From: Actinopolyspora lacussalsi subsp. righensis
GTDB taxonomy: Bacteria; Actinomycetota; Actinomycetes; Mycobacteriales; Pseudonocardiaceae
DNA length: 64,000 nucleotides
Direction of reading: 5' to 3'
Assembly (NCBI RefSeq): GCF_900116555.1
Contig: NZ_FPAT01000001.1
Location: 620,001-684,000, forward strand
Shown here one piece after another: positions 10,726-20,612 of the stretch. The position numbers and the translations under genes are program-made. Position 1 is the stretch's first letter, and each line of letters opens with the position of its first letter. The notes beneath the pieces were generated by a model. The model ran no database searches. It saw only the letters and a list, made by a program, of their open reading frames with translations, and was not told the origin of the DNA.

Positions 10726-11287
10726 CGACCGGATCTCCCACCGCAGGAGCGTTCAGGGGCACCGACGATGCCAACACCAAGCCGAGCACTGCCACTACCG
10801 ACAACGCGGCCGTCCTCTATAGATGCCGTTGCAGTATTAAACCACCACGACGATCAGAGGCTCCCAGGAAGTCCCCCGACACATCTCGCCACCTCAGCCG
10901 AGGACAGGACAGCTGACTGATTGTTTCTTACGCATCCGGCACGACCCCGAGCTACTGATGACCAACTTCCTGTCTCACGTCGGGCTTGATCATACACAAC
11001 CATCAACACGACAAGAAAATATAATTTAGTAAAATTTTACTAGCGCCCTGACAACTATTGGTTATGAATTTTAACACGATCGGTTTTACTCCGAACGAGT
11101 GCTTCCCCCGGTCCACACTACCGCTCCCATAGAGATGGACCATTTTGAAAAACACCACATTCAATCGGTTGAGCACTGAACGACTTGGGGTTCGCGAGAA
11201 TTGTCACCGAGTTATTGGCAGTACCAGCTTTTGAAAAGCCACCATAATATGAAATTAACAAAAACCACAACCCCCCAAAAACAACAT
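10726..11287. other. Gene-free AT-rich stretch
   Basis: Between the HxlR gene and the flavin reductase I see no credible coding frame on either strand. The part from about 10980 to 11290 is unusually AT-rich for this genome, with runs such as AATATAATTTAGTAAAATTTTAC at 11018-11040 that break the local codon bias. It may hold promoters or be a junction of acquired DNA. Confidence 0.6.
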
Positions 11288-11812
11288 TCATTGGTCGACA
11301 GCGAACGCAGCGATGAGGTCATCGATGGCGGGCTGACTGATGTCGAGTTCGGGATGGGCGCCGAACCTGCGGTTGCCATAAACGAGTGAGGCTGCCCCGG
11401 TACTCGCGGCGTGGGTCACCCGTCCCAGCAACAGGAGGTGATCTCCGCCGGAAACGACATCGTGGAGCTCGCACACGACCCAGCTCACCGCGCACGTCAG
11501 TTGCGGTACACAGTGGTCTGTCCGCCACTCCATGTCACAGAACTTGTCCGTTTGTGATGCCGCGAAAGTCAGCGCGATGTCCTCGTTTCCGGCACCGAGA
11601 ACGTTGACGCCGAACCGATGTGTCCGCAGAATTCGGCCCAGTAGCGTCGATCGACGATCCAGCGCGATGCTGACCAACGGCGGACGCAGCGAAAGCGACG
11701 CGAACGAGCTGACGGTCGCACCATGCGGTGTGCCGTCGACCATCGCCGTCACGACCGTGCCGGGAGCGCAGACACTTGCCATCAGGTCACGAAATGCTCG
11801 TTCGGAGACCAT
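11288..11812 (-). CDS. Flavin reductase-like protein (FMN-binding split barrel)
   Basis: A 174-residue protein of the DIM6/NTAB family. VTAMVDGTPHGATVSSFASLSLRPPLVSIALD is the typical flavin-site region (residues 20-52), followed by FGVNVLGAGNEDIA and the C-terminal GRVTHA...LVYGNRRFG. Such enzymes reduce FMN or FAD with NAD(P)H and pass the flavin to a partner monooxygenase. No monooxygenase component of this type is adjacent, so the partner is unknown. It is a single-gene unit facing left. Confidence 0.8.
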   Translation of the reverse strand: MVSERAFRDLMASVCAPGTVVTAMVDGTPHGATVSSFASLSLRPPLVSIALDRRSTLLGRILRTHRFGVNVLGAGNEDIALTFAASQTDKFCDMEWRTDHCVPQLTCAVSWVVCELHDVVSGGDHLLLLGRVTHAASTGAASLVYGNRRFGAHPELDISQPAIDDLIAAFAVDQ

Positions 11813-12010
11813 TTTCCCCGCTATCCAGTGCCGTCATGAAAAGTGGGGAATCCATCCGAAAAAACAATTTCCCGATACGGAAAGCAGACTCCCACTCATC
11901 GTCGGATCAACTTCGGTGTGACCGTAGCGCGCAGGACGAAGGGGAACCAGGGGATCGGTGCAGGACTACTTGAACACGGCGTCGGGCCTACCCAGAAACG
12001 TAGTGATGTT

Positions 12011-14908
12011 TCAGGAGACGAACTCCGTTTCGGTGAATTCGTGCGCGGGGGCGGGCCCACCGCGCTGTGCGTTGATCAGGTCGAGTTCGGCAAGCGCTTC
12101 GGTGATTCCGGCGGTGTAGGACAGCTGGTGACTGCGGGCGAGAGCCTGCCGCAGGTGGGACGCCGCTGAGTCCGGATCGTCATCGTGTCGCGCGATTCGC
12201 GCTAGTTCGGTCTTGGCGTGAATCTCTCCGCGGTGGTAGGAGCGCTCGGCGGAGAGATGCAGTGCACGTTCGTGGAATTGCTTGGCTTGGGCGGCATCGC
12301 CTTCGGCGAAAGTGGTTCGGCCCAGCCAGGACAGGGTTTCTACCACTTCTGTCCACAGTGATAGCTCTTCGGCGGTCCGCAGCGCTTCGCGGTGCATCCG
12401 GGTCGCTCGCACGCGGTCGCCGTCCAGTTCGGCCAAAAGGGCGAGCGAACGGGACGCTCGTAGCTGTCCCCAGCGATCGCCGATCTCGTGCAGCGCGGCT
12501 GCGCCCCATTCTGCGTTTGTTCTGGTTGGCGTCACACCGTCTTCGGCTGCGCGGTAGCTGGAACGCTCGACGAGGGCGAGAGCCTCAGTCCAATGGTCCT
12601 GGCACTTCCGGGAGGTGACCAGACTTTCTTCCACCAGCGGTCGTCCCCGGTCAGGGATGCCGTCTGCGAGCAGCGCGGACCCGACGAACCACTGAATCCG
12701 GGCTCGCAGAACGGGCTCTTCGATACCCACGTTCGGTACGTCGACAGTACGACCATTCCCGGGTGACGTGCGCACTTCGATCCCTGCCAGCCAGCCCTGC
12801 GCGGCTGCGCGCACAGCGGGTGACCCACCGTCAACTCCCAAGACCGACCGCAGGGAACGACGACCTTCGGTGAGGCGTCCGCGCAGGAACCAGTACCATG
12901 CCATCGCGTTCACCAGGCGAAGCGCTTCGTCGACGATCTTCTCTCCAAGGGCGGTGTCGAGTGCTCGGCGCAGGTTCACCGTCTCCACGTCAAGGATTTC
13001 GAGGTATCGGTGTTGTTCGAGACCGCGAAGATTCCGGTCCGCCTCCTCGGCGAGCTCGACGTAGTAGTGCACGAAGCGACTTCGCACGGTGGCCAGTTCT
13101 CCCGCTTCTGCCATGCGTTCGACGCAGTAGGCCGCGACCGACTCCAGCATGCGGAACCGGTTTCCATCCCGGACGACGAGAGAGCGATCCACTAGTCGGG
13201 ACAACACATCCACAACGCAGTGACGCGGGATGTTCTCGTCGGCACAGATCACTTCGGCGGCTCGTACTGTACACCCGTCGGCATGGACGGATAGCCTGCG
13301 AAGCACGGCTTTCTCCGTATCGCTGAGCAGGTCCCAGCTCCAGTCGATCATCGCCCTCAGGGTCTGCTGTCGCGCGGCGCGTCCTCGTCCCGCGCCGGTC
13401 TGCAATCTGAATCGGTCGTGCAAACACTCGGCGAGCTCACTGGGGCTCAGTGCCCGGAGTCGAGGAGCGACGAGTTCGAGCGCGAGGGGAATGCCGTCCA
13501 AGCGCTGGCAGATCGCCGAAACGGCCTGCACGTTCTCGGCATTGAGGGCGAAACCCGGGACTGCGGCGGTCCCCCGCTCCACGAACAGCGCGACCGCGCT
13601 GCACTGAGCCGCCGCCGGAACCCGCGCCGCGGTAGTGTTGTCGGGTAGCGCGAGCGGCGGCACCGGCAGAACCATTTCGCCGGGGAGATCGAGCGGCTCT
13701 CGGCTGGTCAGCAGCAGGCGCGCGCCCGGAACGGCAGTCAGTAGTGCTTCGGCCAGCGTCGCGACCGCCTCAAGGATGTGCTCGCAGTTGTCCAGCAACA
13801 CCAGCATCCGCTTGTCGGCCACCGTGTGGCAGAGCCAACTCAGCAGATCGTGCGAATCCGGTTCCACCGAGGCGGTTTCGCAGAGCCCCAGCGTCACCAC
13901 GATCCGTTCGGCGATATCGTCCGACGTCGCGTCACAGCTCAGCCCCGCCAACTCCACGAGCCACACCCCTTCCGGGAACTGCTCGGTCAGCCCGTCTCCG
14001 GCGGCCACGGCGAGCCGGGTTTTGCCTACCCCGCCGGGGCCCGTCAGGGTCACGAGCCGGGCATCCGGGTCAGCGCACAACGGTTCGTGCACCTGCTGAA
14101 GCACCTCGTCCCGACCGATCAGACTGGTCAACGGGGTCGGCAGGTTGGTGCGGCCACGGGGCTGAGGCTCGGGCGCGGCCAATTCCGGTTCCTGACGCAG
14201 CATCGCTTCGTGCAGCGCGGTGACCTCCGGCCCCGGGTCCACCCCGAGCTCGTCGGCCAACGTGCGCCGCAGCTCGTGAAAGCTGTTCAGCGCTTCGGTC
14301 TGTCGCCCAGCCTGATACAGCGCACGCATCTGCGCCATTCGCAGTCGTTCACGCAACGGATACCGGGCGACCAGCTCGACCAGTTCGGTAGCGAGAGCGG
14401 CATGTTCCCCCGTGTTCAGGCGTGCCTCAGCATGGTCCTCGACGGCCACCAGCCACAGGTCTTCCAACCGTGTGATCTCACCGCGAGCAAACGAGAGGTC
14501 AGCAACGTCGGCGTAGGGATTTCCCCGCCACAAGCCCAGAGCTTCAGAAAACAACCCAGCCCGGCTACACGGATCTCCGGCAGCGCGCGCCCGCTCGACC
14601 AAGTTTTCGAACAGCACCGCGTCAACCACCGCATCATCGAGCCGCAGCCGATAGCCCGCCGGCTCGTACACCACACGGTCGCTGCCCAGCGCCCGTCGAA
14701 GCTGCGACACCTTGCTCTGCAACGTGTTGAGCGCTCCTCGCGGTGGACAGTCGCCCCACAGGGCCTCGACGAGTCGGTCGGTCGACACCGGTTCACCCCG
14801 ATGCACCAGGAGCACGGCGAGCAGGGCACGCACCTTCGCTTCGGGGACTCTGGCTTTCTGCCCCTCGTCGTCCCAGACCACCAACGGGCCGAGCACCCCC
14901 AAACGCAT
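12011..14908 (-). CDS. AfsR/SARP-type regulator: wHTH-BTAD-NB-ARC-TPR
   Basis: A 965-residue transcriptional activator. The start at ATG 14908 (MRLGVLGPL) is the canonical SARP N-terminus; the open frame upstream is ignored. Residues 1-95 are an OmpR-like winged helix, and about 100-250 the bacterial transcriptional activation domain. An NB-ARC-type ATPase with a P-loop (GPGGVGKT near residue 288) and LVLLDNCEHI follows, then a long helical C-terminal part resembling TPR repeats. AfsR-like proteins integrate signals to switch on secondary metabolism or export genes. It is divergent from a drug exporter gene only 94 bp away, its most likely target, since no biosynthetic genes adjoin it. Confidence 0.85.
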   Translation of the reverse strand: MRLGVLGPLVVWDDEGQKARVPEAKVRALLAVLLVHRGEPVSTDRLVEALWGDCPPRGALNTLQSKVSQLRRALGSDRVVYEPAGYRLRLDDAVVDAVLFENLVERARAAGDPCSRAGLFSEALGLWRGNPYADVADLSFARGEITRLEDLWLVAVEDHAEARLNTGEHAALATELVELVARYPLRERLRMAQMRALYQAGRQTEALNSFHELRRTLADELGVDPGPEVTALHEAMLRQEPELAAPEPQPRGRTNLPTPLTSLIGRDEVLQQVHEPLCADPDARLVTLTGPGGVGKTRLAVAAGDGLTEQFPEGVWLVELAGLSCDATSDDIAERIVVTLGLCETASVEPDSHDLLSWLCHTVADKRMLVLLDNCEHILEAVATLAEALLTAVPGARLLLTSREPLDLPGEMVLPVPPLALPDNTTAARVPAAAQCSAVALFVERGTAAVPGFALNAENVQAVSAICQRLDGIPLALELVAPRLRALSPSELAECLHDRFRLQTGAGRGRAARQQTLRAMIDWSWDLLSDTEKAVLRRLSVHADGCTVRAAEVICADENIPRHCVVDVLSRLVDRSLVVRDGNRFRMLESVAAYCVERMAEAGELATVRSRFVHYYVELAEEADRNLRGLEQHRYLEILDVETVNLRRALDTALGEKIVDEALRLVNAMAWYWFLRGRLTEGRRSLRSVLGVDGGSPAVRAAAQGWLAGIEVRTSPGNGRTVDVPNVGIEEPVLRARIQWFVGSALLADGIPDRGRPLVEESLVTSRKCQDHWTEALALVERSSYRAAEDGVTPTRTNAEWGAAALHEIGDRWGQLRASRSLALLAELDGDRVRATRMHREALRTAEELSLWTEVVETLSWLGRTTFAEGDAAQAKQFHERALHLSAERSYHRGEIHAKTELARIARHDDDPDSAASHLRQALARSHQLSYTAGITEALAELDLINAQRGGPAPAHEFTETEFVS

Positions 14909-15002
14909 ACCCGCAGTGTATCGCCAGCGAACCGTCAGTGACTCGTGCGTGGAAAGTCGCAGGCTGGATACGGAGCCGAAAGAAGGAACGGAAACGGAAC
15001 CC

Positions 15003-16556
15003 ATGCCCACATCAGTCGCACACCGAGCCGGTCCGAAGGAATGGGCCGGTCTGGCGATCCTGGCGCTGCCTACGGTGCTGCTCGGTCTCGACGTCACCGT
15101 GCTGTACCTAGCCCTGCCCGCCCTCTCGCTCGATCTGCAACCCAGCAGCACCGAAGCTCTGTGGATCATGGACGCCTACGGGTTCCTCATAGCAGGATTC
15201 CTCATCACCATGGGCACCTTGGGCGATCGGATCGGCCGACGGAAGCTGCTCATGATCGGTGCCACGGCATTCGCCCTCTCCTCGGTCGTGGCCGCCTACT
15301 CCGTCAGCGCGGAGATGCTCATCGCTGCGCGGGCGGTCCTGGGCATCGCAGGCGCCACCCTGATGCCCTCCACACTGTCACTGATCAGCACCATGTTCAC
15401 CGACGCCAGTCAACGAGCGTTCGCAATCGGTGTCTGGGCGACCATGTTCGCGTTGGGCATGGCTGCGGGGCCCTTGGTAGGCGGAGTTCTGCTCGCCCAC
15501 TTCTGGTGGGGCTCGGCCTTCCTGGTCGCCGTCCCGCTGGTAGGCATCCTGCTCGTCGCTGCCCCATTCCTGCTACCCGAGTACCGCGCCCCCAGCAGCG
15601 GCCGGTTCGACCTAACCAGCGTGGTGTTATCCCTGGCCGCGATCCTGCCGGCGATCTACGCCGTGAAACACTCGGCCAAGGAAGGTATCGATCTCGTCGC
15701 TGCCGCCTCGCTGGTGGCCGGGATCGTGTTCGCGGTGGTGTTCGTTCGGCGGCAGCACAGACTGACTGATCCGCTGTTGGACATGACGTTGTTCCACAGT
15801 CGTACGTTCAGCGCCGCGCTGGGCGTATTGCTGGTCGGACTGGTCGGAGTCGGCGGCGCGATGTTCCTGGTCACTCAGTACCTGCAGCTCGTCGAGCGGC
15901 TCAACCCGTTCGCCGCTGGGCTGTGGATGGGGCCACCCGCCTTGATGATGTTCGCAGCAGGGCTCATAGCTCCCCTCGTCGCGCGCCGCATCCGTCCGGG
16001 AATCATCGTGGCGTTCACCCTGGCGCTGTCCACGGTCGGCTACTTCCTGCTCTTCTTGGCCGGCAGCGCCAACGGCATCGGGCTCGTGGTGACCGGTTTC
16101 GGCCTGGTGTATCTGGGACTGGGCACTATCGCGGCCCTGGGCACGGACCTGGTGGTCGGGGCGTCCCCGCCGACCAAGTCCGGTTCCGCCGCCGCGATGT
16201 CGGAAACCGTGCAGGAGCTCGGTCTGGCCGTGGGCGTCGCGGTACTGGGCAGCCTCACCACAGTCGTCTACCGCACCCAGATCGACAACCACGTTCCCGC
16301 GGACCTCGCGAAAGAGGCCGGCAAGGCCGTCAGTGACAGCATGGCGGGTGCCTCGTCGGTGGCGCACCACTTGCCAAAAACTCTACTGCAGCAGGCCGAG
16401 AACGCTTTCACCACGGGCATGAACATCGCTGCTCTGGTCGCAGGAATCGGCATCCTGGTACTGGCGCTGGTCTCGGCCACCGTGCTGCGCCACATCGGAA
16501 CAATCGGCAGTGACAACTACGAGGAGGACACCAAGGCCGAGCTCGATCGCGAGTGA
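15003..16556 (+). CDS. MFS transporter, DHA2 family (14-TM multidrug exporter)
   Basis: A 517-residue protein with about 14 hydrophobic segments. Family features are VLLGLDVTVLYLALP in TM1, WIMDAYG at the start of TM2, GDRIGRRK in the TM2-3 loop and an AARAVLGIAGA segment (antiporter motif C region). This is the QacA/LfrA/SmvA-like drug:H+ antiporter group. Starts at ATG 15003, divergent from the AfsR-like regulator. It probably exports a cationic drug or dye; the natural substrate is unknown. Confidence 0.85.
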   Translation: MPTSVAHRAGPKEWAGLAILALPTVLLGLDVTVLYLALPALSLDLQPSSTEALWIMDAYGFLIAGFLITMGTLGDRIGRRKLLMIGATAFALSSVVAAYSVSAEMLIAARAVLGIAGATLMPSTLSLISTMFTDASQRAFAIGVWATMFALGMAAGPLVGGVLLAHFWWGSAFLVAVPLVGILLVAAPFLLPEYRAPSSGRFDLTSVVLSLAAILPAIYAVKHSAKEGIDLVAAASLVAGIVFAVVFVRRQHRLTDPLLDMTLFHSRTFSAALGVLLVGLVGVGGAMFLVTQYLQLVERLNPFAAGLWMGPPALMMFAAGLIAPLVARRIRPGIIVAFTLALSTVGYFLLFLAGSANGIGLVVTGFGLVYLGLGTIAALGTDLVVGASPPTKSGSAAAMSETVQELGLAVGVAVLGSLTTVVYRTQIDNHVPADLAKEAGKAVSDSMAGASSVAHHLPKTLLQQAENAFTTGMNIAALVAGIGILVLALVSATVLRHIGTIGSDNYEEDTKAELDRE

Positions 16557-16579
16557 AGCCCCTGACCAGCTCCTTGGGT

Positions 16580-17869
16580 TCTAGGGGTCGTCGCAACGCC
16601 TTAATCGTCGAGGTGGAGCGACGGACTTCGAGCCCCGCGAGAGTCGGGCGCCGCAAGGGTGTAAGAAGCTGATCCGTGAACGGGAGGAATACTTCCGGCT
16701 CATGGATCAAGGAATGAGCAGCCGGGATGCGTGCCGGATCGTCGGGATCAACTGGCGGAGCGGCGATCGCTGGCGCAATGGGTGGCATTCACCCAGCAAG
16801 GGCCAGAGCCCAAGCCACCGATCCGTCGGGATGAGCGGGCTTCTGGCCCGTCGCGTTTCCTGACCGAGGACGAGCGTGTTCACATCGCCGATCGGCGGCG
16901 GGGGAAGGCCGGTATCCGCACCATCGCTGTCGAGTTGGACAGGAGCCCGTCGACGATCAGTCGTGAGCTGCGCCGTAATTGTCACCCCGGCTATGGCGGT
17001 TACCGCCCGTACGCGGCCCATTCCCGTGCCTAGGCCCGGAAGCTTCGTCCCAAGACCGGCAAGATCGCCGCCACCCCGCGGTTGGCCGAGGCGTTCCAGG
17101 GCAAGCTCCACCGCAAGTGGAGTCCTGAGTAGATCACACGCTGGCTGCGTCGAAGGTTTCCCACACGACCGGAGATGTGGGTGTGCTGGGAAGCGATCTA
17201 TCAGGCTCTCTACAGCCGCACACGGGGCGATCTGCACCGCAGCCTGGCCCGCAACCCTGCGCACGGGGCGGGCGATACGCAAACCCCATCGTCAGGCACA
17301 ACAGCGGCGGCCCCGTTTCATCGACCCGATGGTGATGCTCGACCAGCGTCCTGCCGAAGCCGATGAACGGGCCGTCGCCGGTCATTGGGAAGGCGATCTC
17401 GTGATCGGACGTGACCACAAGACCGCGATAGCCACCCTGGTCGAGCGCACCACCCGCTACCTGGTGATCGTGGCCCTGCCTCACGGACGGTGGCCCGAGC
17501 GCGTGCGCGAGGCTCTAGCCAACCACATGCAGGCTTTTCCGTCTTCGTTGACACGGTCGGCGACCTGGGTCCAAGGCAGCGAGATGAGCGCGCACGCCGC
17601 GTTCACCGCCACCACCGGCATCCCGGTCTACTTCTGCCCACCCGCCAGCCCCTGGCGGCGCGGTTCCAACGAGAACACCAACGGGCTGCTACGCCAATAC
17701 TTCCCCAAAGGCACCGACCTGCCCGTCCACGACCAGGACCGAGTCAACATGGTCGCGGCCGAACTCAACCATCGGCCACGCAAAACGCTCGGCTGGGACA
17801 GCCCAGCCGAGCGTTTCACTACACTCACGACCACCAACAACTAGCAGCCGTGTTGCGACAACCCCTCGA
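16580..17869 (+). mobile_element. IS30-family insertion sequence, inactivated
   Basis: An insertion sequence of about 1.29 kb with imperfect terminal inverted repeats. The left end at 16580-16600 (core AGGGGTCGTCGCAAC) matches the reverse complement of 17849-17869 (core AGGGGTTGTCGCAAC) at about 17 of 21 positions. It carries an IS30-type transposase gene that can no longer be read through. Target-site duplications were not resolved. It sits just upstream of the cas operon. Confidence 0.75.
16651..17844 (+). pseudogene. IS30-family transposase, frameshifted and mutated
   Basis: Fragments read in order as an IS30 transposase. An N-terminal segment in one frame (LIREREEYFRLMDQGMSSR, 16669 on) shifts into a HTH segment (LTEDERVHIADRR, TIAVELDRSPSTISREL). 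A catalytic segment follows (GHWEGDLVIGRDHK to NHRPRKTLGWDSPAE). Defects include frame changes near 16780 and 17260 and in-frame TAG stops at 17031 and 17130, where CAG would fit the family. The second catalytic Asp is also changed: TWVQG at about 17560 instead of the usual TWDQG. The element is dead by several independent lesions. Confidence 0.85.
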
Positions 17870-18116
17870 GTCCTCCAGTCCGGGCTGGGGCTTTAGAGGA
17901 CCACGGCGAATTCGATGATCAGCGACGCTCGCAGCACCACCGGCCAATTGGGCGTGCCTGTGACATATCGGCCGTTTCCGCTGCTCACAAACCATTTTGC
18001 GTTTTTCGCCCCAAACGATGGTGGTGGTCGTGGCAGGATCCAATGAGTTGATCAAGGATGAGCGCAGTGGTCCGCTTCGAGCGGCGGAACAGCCCACTGG
18101 TTCGGAGGGTGCTTGA
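17870..18116 (+). promoter_or_regulatory. Upstream region of the cas operon
   Basis: This 247-bp gap between the IS30 right end and cas3 holds no gene. It must contain the cas3 promoter unless transcription comes from the IS. No clear -10/-35 pair was assigned, and no CRISPR repeats or spacers are visible. Confidence 0.4.
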
Positions 18117-20612
18117 ATGGGTTCTGAAACGTCGTACCTTCCGGTTACGGCGGCGTGGGCGAAGGCGGGCAACGCGTCCGAACCCGTACCGCACCCATTG
18201 GTCTGCCATCTCATCGACACGGCAGCGGTCGCCCATGAGCTTTACGAGGTGTTGCTCGGCCCGAGTGTGCGTACCCAGTTGGAAGCGGGATTACGTCCGC
18301 TGGGACGGCCACGCTCGGTCGTGGCCGTGCTGTGTGGGTTGCACGACCTCGGCAAGTTATCCCCGGCGTTCCAGGCATTGCGGTACGACATCGCCGTGGC
18401 TCGCTTCCCCGAGACGAAGAATTTCCGAAACGCTCTGTTCTACGCGGAAAAGAGACACCGAGCCACCCCGGAACGCACGGACCTCCCCCACGGCGTGGCC
18501 ACCGCGGCGCACATGGCGAACCGTTTCCGCAGGATGGGTGTCGCGGGTGAGACAGCCGACGAGATCGCTTCGGTGGTCGGCGGACACCACGGGACATTGC
18601 CACAACGGGCGGAAATCCGCGCGGCCCAGCGCAAGGCAGGAGACTTGGGAACGGGGCCTTGGCAGGTGGCGCGGGACGAGTTGATGGATACCGTCGCGTC
18701 CCTGTGGGACTGTACGTTCCCGGCCACGGGCTGCACCGACGTCGCGTTACCGCATCCGGCGGGTGTCGGCTTGGCCGGCTTGACGACGATCAGCGACTGG
18801 ATCGCGTCGAACCAGCGGTGGTTCGAGGCGCACCCCGATGTGTCGGACCTCGCCGAGTACCAAGCGAAGGCAGTGGCAACCGCTCAGCAAGCCATCACCG
18901 AATTGGGATGGCAACCGTGGCGCCCCACTGACGTGAGCTGTGCGGGCATGTTCCCCGAACCCGCTCCGAACAGTCTGCAACGGACCGTTGAAGAGCTCGT
19001 CGCCGACTGCGACTCCCCCGGCATCCTCACGATCGAGGCTCCCACCGGTGAGGGCAAGACGCGGGCGGCTCTGCAGGCAGCCGCCACGCTGGTTCAACGG
19101 CTCGGCCTGTCCGGCATGTACATGGGTATGCCGACGAAAGCCACGAGTCGACAGACACGCGGCGAGATCGATGCGCTACTCACACGGCAGGGTTCATCGC
19201 TACGGTCGAATCCCGTGTACTCCGGGGCGACGGCCGAGCGGAGTCCCCACGGGCCACGTATCGAGGTGCGCGAGGTCGGTGTTGATGAGCCGTCGCGGGA
19301 ATCGGACAGCGTATCCGCCGACTCATCGGCAGAGCCCGACTCCGAGACCGGAAGCAACGAAGTCCACGAGTGGTTCGCCAAGAAACGTGGGTTGGCGGCA
19401 CCGATCGGAGTGGGCACAATCGACCAGGCGCTGCAGGCGGTGATCCGCTCGCGGCACAACTTCCTGCGCATGTCGTGCCTGAGCGGCAAGGTGCTCGTCG
19501 TCGACGAAGTGCACTCTTACGAGACGTACACCTCCACGTTGCTGGACCGATTGTTGTGGTGGTGTGGACGGTTGGGCATCACGGTCGTCCTCCTCTCCGC
19601 GACTCTGGCATCCACCCGGCGCGACGAACTGATCGGCCGATGGCAGTCCGGTCATAACAATCCCACCTCGGAGCCCGAGGAACTCACCGCGACACAACCT
19701 GGCGAATGGCAGGTAACGTGGGCGGACGGCGCCGGTCGCAGACCGCCGAGGGAGTTCGGGGTCAGCGAGCAGAACCCGCTCGTACTGAACTGGATCCACG
19801 AGCACTCCGAACCCTCTCGCGACGACTCCGACAACCTCGTGGACTGGTTGCGCGAAAACATCGAGTCGGAAGGCTGCGCCGCGATCATCCACAACACGGT
19901 GGCGCGTGCGAAACGGACTTTCGAAACGCTGCAGACCGAGTGCGCCGACTGGGAAGAACCGCCGGAGCTGTTCTTCCTGACAGGTCAGCTCGATGCCGGG
20001 GACCGGGCGGAACGCGAGCAGATCCTGCAGGACAGGTTCGGAGCCAAGGGCGAACGTCGCAGTGGCATCGTCGTCGGTACGCAGGTGCTGGAGCAGAGCC
20101 TGGATCTCGACTTCGACATCATGATCACCGATCCCTGCCCAATAGACCTGTTGCTGCAACGCGCCGGTCGACTTCATCGGCATTCGCGCTCCGCCCGCCC
20201 CGTTCCCGAGCGCATGCTGGGAGTCATCGATCCGCGACCACCGGCGAACGCGAGGCAGAAAGTGGAGCGGAAGTACCGGTTTCCGGAGTCCGCCGTGTAC
20301 CGGCAGTACCTCAAGATCTCCACCATAGAGGCCGTGAGCGCGAACATGACGCTGGACATGCCCACTGTGGTGCCGAAACTCGTGCAGGAGGTCTACGTCG
20401 AGGACGTTCGCCCGAACGAGGAAGCGCGATACGAGCAATGGGACGAGTCCCGGAAGCGCTATGAACGAGCCGACCGCGTCGACATCCACGAAGGAGAGGT
20501 CGCCGCGCTGCCGATGTCGATTCCCGGACAGAGCCTGAACGAGTTCACCCGCCACACGACCAACCCCAGCCGAACACGCAAAGAACGCGGCAGGAAAGAG
20601 CAGCAGCCATGA
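18117..20612 (+). CDS. cas3: CRISPR-associated nuclease/helicase Cas3 (type I-E), lacking its C-terminal domain
   Basis: The effector nuclease-helicase recruited by Cascade to degrade invading DNA. The N-terminal HD nuclease domain has an early His (CHLIDTAAVAHEL) and HDLGK near residue 75, with further metal His in GGHHG. The SF2 helicase follows: Walker A EAPTGEGKT near 307, DEVH box near 463 (VVDEVHSY), SATL, and motif VI QRAGRLHRH near 681. At 831 residues the protein stops soon after the helicase core. The missing C-terminal domain appears to be the next gene, whose ATG overlaps this stop (ATGA). ATG 18117 opens the operon. Confidence 0.92.
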   Translation: MGSETSYLPVTAAWAKAGNASEPVPHPLVCHLIDTAAVAHELYEVLLGPSVRTQLEAGLRPLGRPRSVVAVLCGLHDLGKLSPAFQALRYDIAVARFPETKNFRNALFYAEKRHRATPERTDLPHGVATAAHMANRFRRMGVAGETADEIASVVGGHHGTLPQRAEIRAAQRKAGDLGTGPWQVARDELMDTVASLWDCTFPATGCTDVALPHPAGVGLAGLTTISDWIASNQRWFEAHPDVSDLAEYQAKAVATAQQAITELGWQPWRPTDVSCAGMFPEPAPNSLQRTVEELVADCDSPGILTIEAPTGEGKTRAALQAAATLVQRLGLSGMYMGMPTKATSRQTRGEIDALLTRQGSSLRSNPVYSGATAERSPHGPRIEVREVGVDEPSRESDSVSADSSAEPDSETGSNEVHEWFAKKRGLAAPIGVGTIDQALQAVIRSRHNFLRMSCLSGKVLVVDEVHSYETYTSTLLDRLLWWCGRLGITVVLLSATLASTRRDELIGRWQSGHNNPTSEPEELTATQPGEWQVTWADGAGRRPPREFGVSEQNPLVLNWIHEHSEPSRDDSDNLVDWLRENIESEGCAAIIHNTVARAKRTFETLQTECADWEEPPELFFLTGQLDAGDRAEREQILQDRFGAKGERRSGIVVGTQVLEQSLDLDFDIMITDPCPIDLLLQRAGRLHRHSRSARPVPERMLGVIDPRPPANARQKVERKYRFPESAVYRQYLKISTIEAVSANMTLDMPTVVPKLVQEVYVEDVRPNEEARYEQWDESRKRYERADRVDIHEGEVAALPMSIPGQSLNEFTRHTTNPSRTRKERGRKEQQP

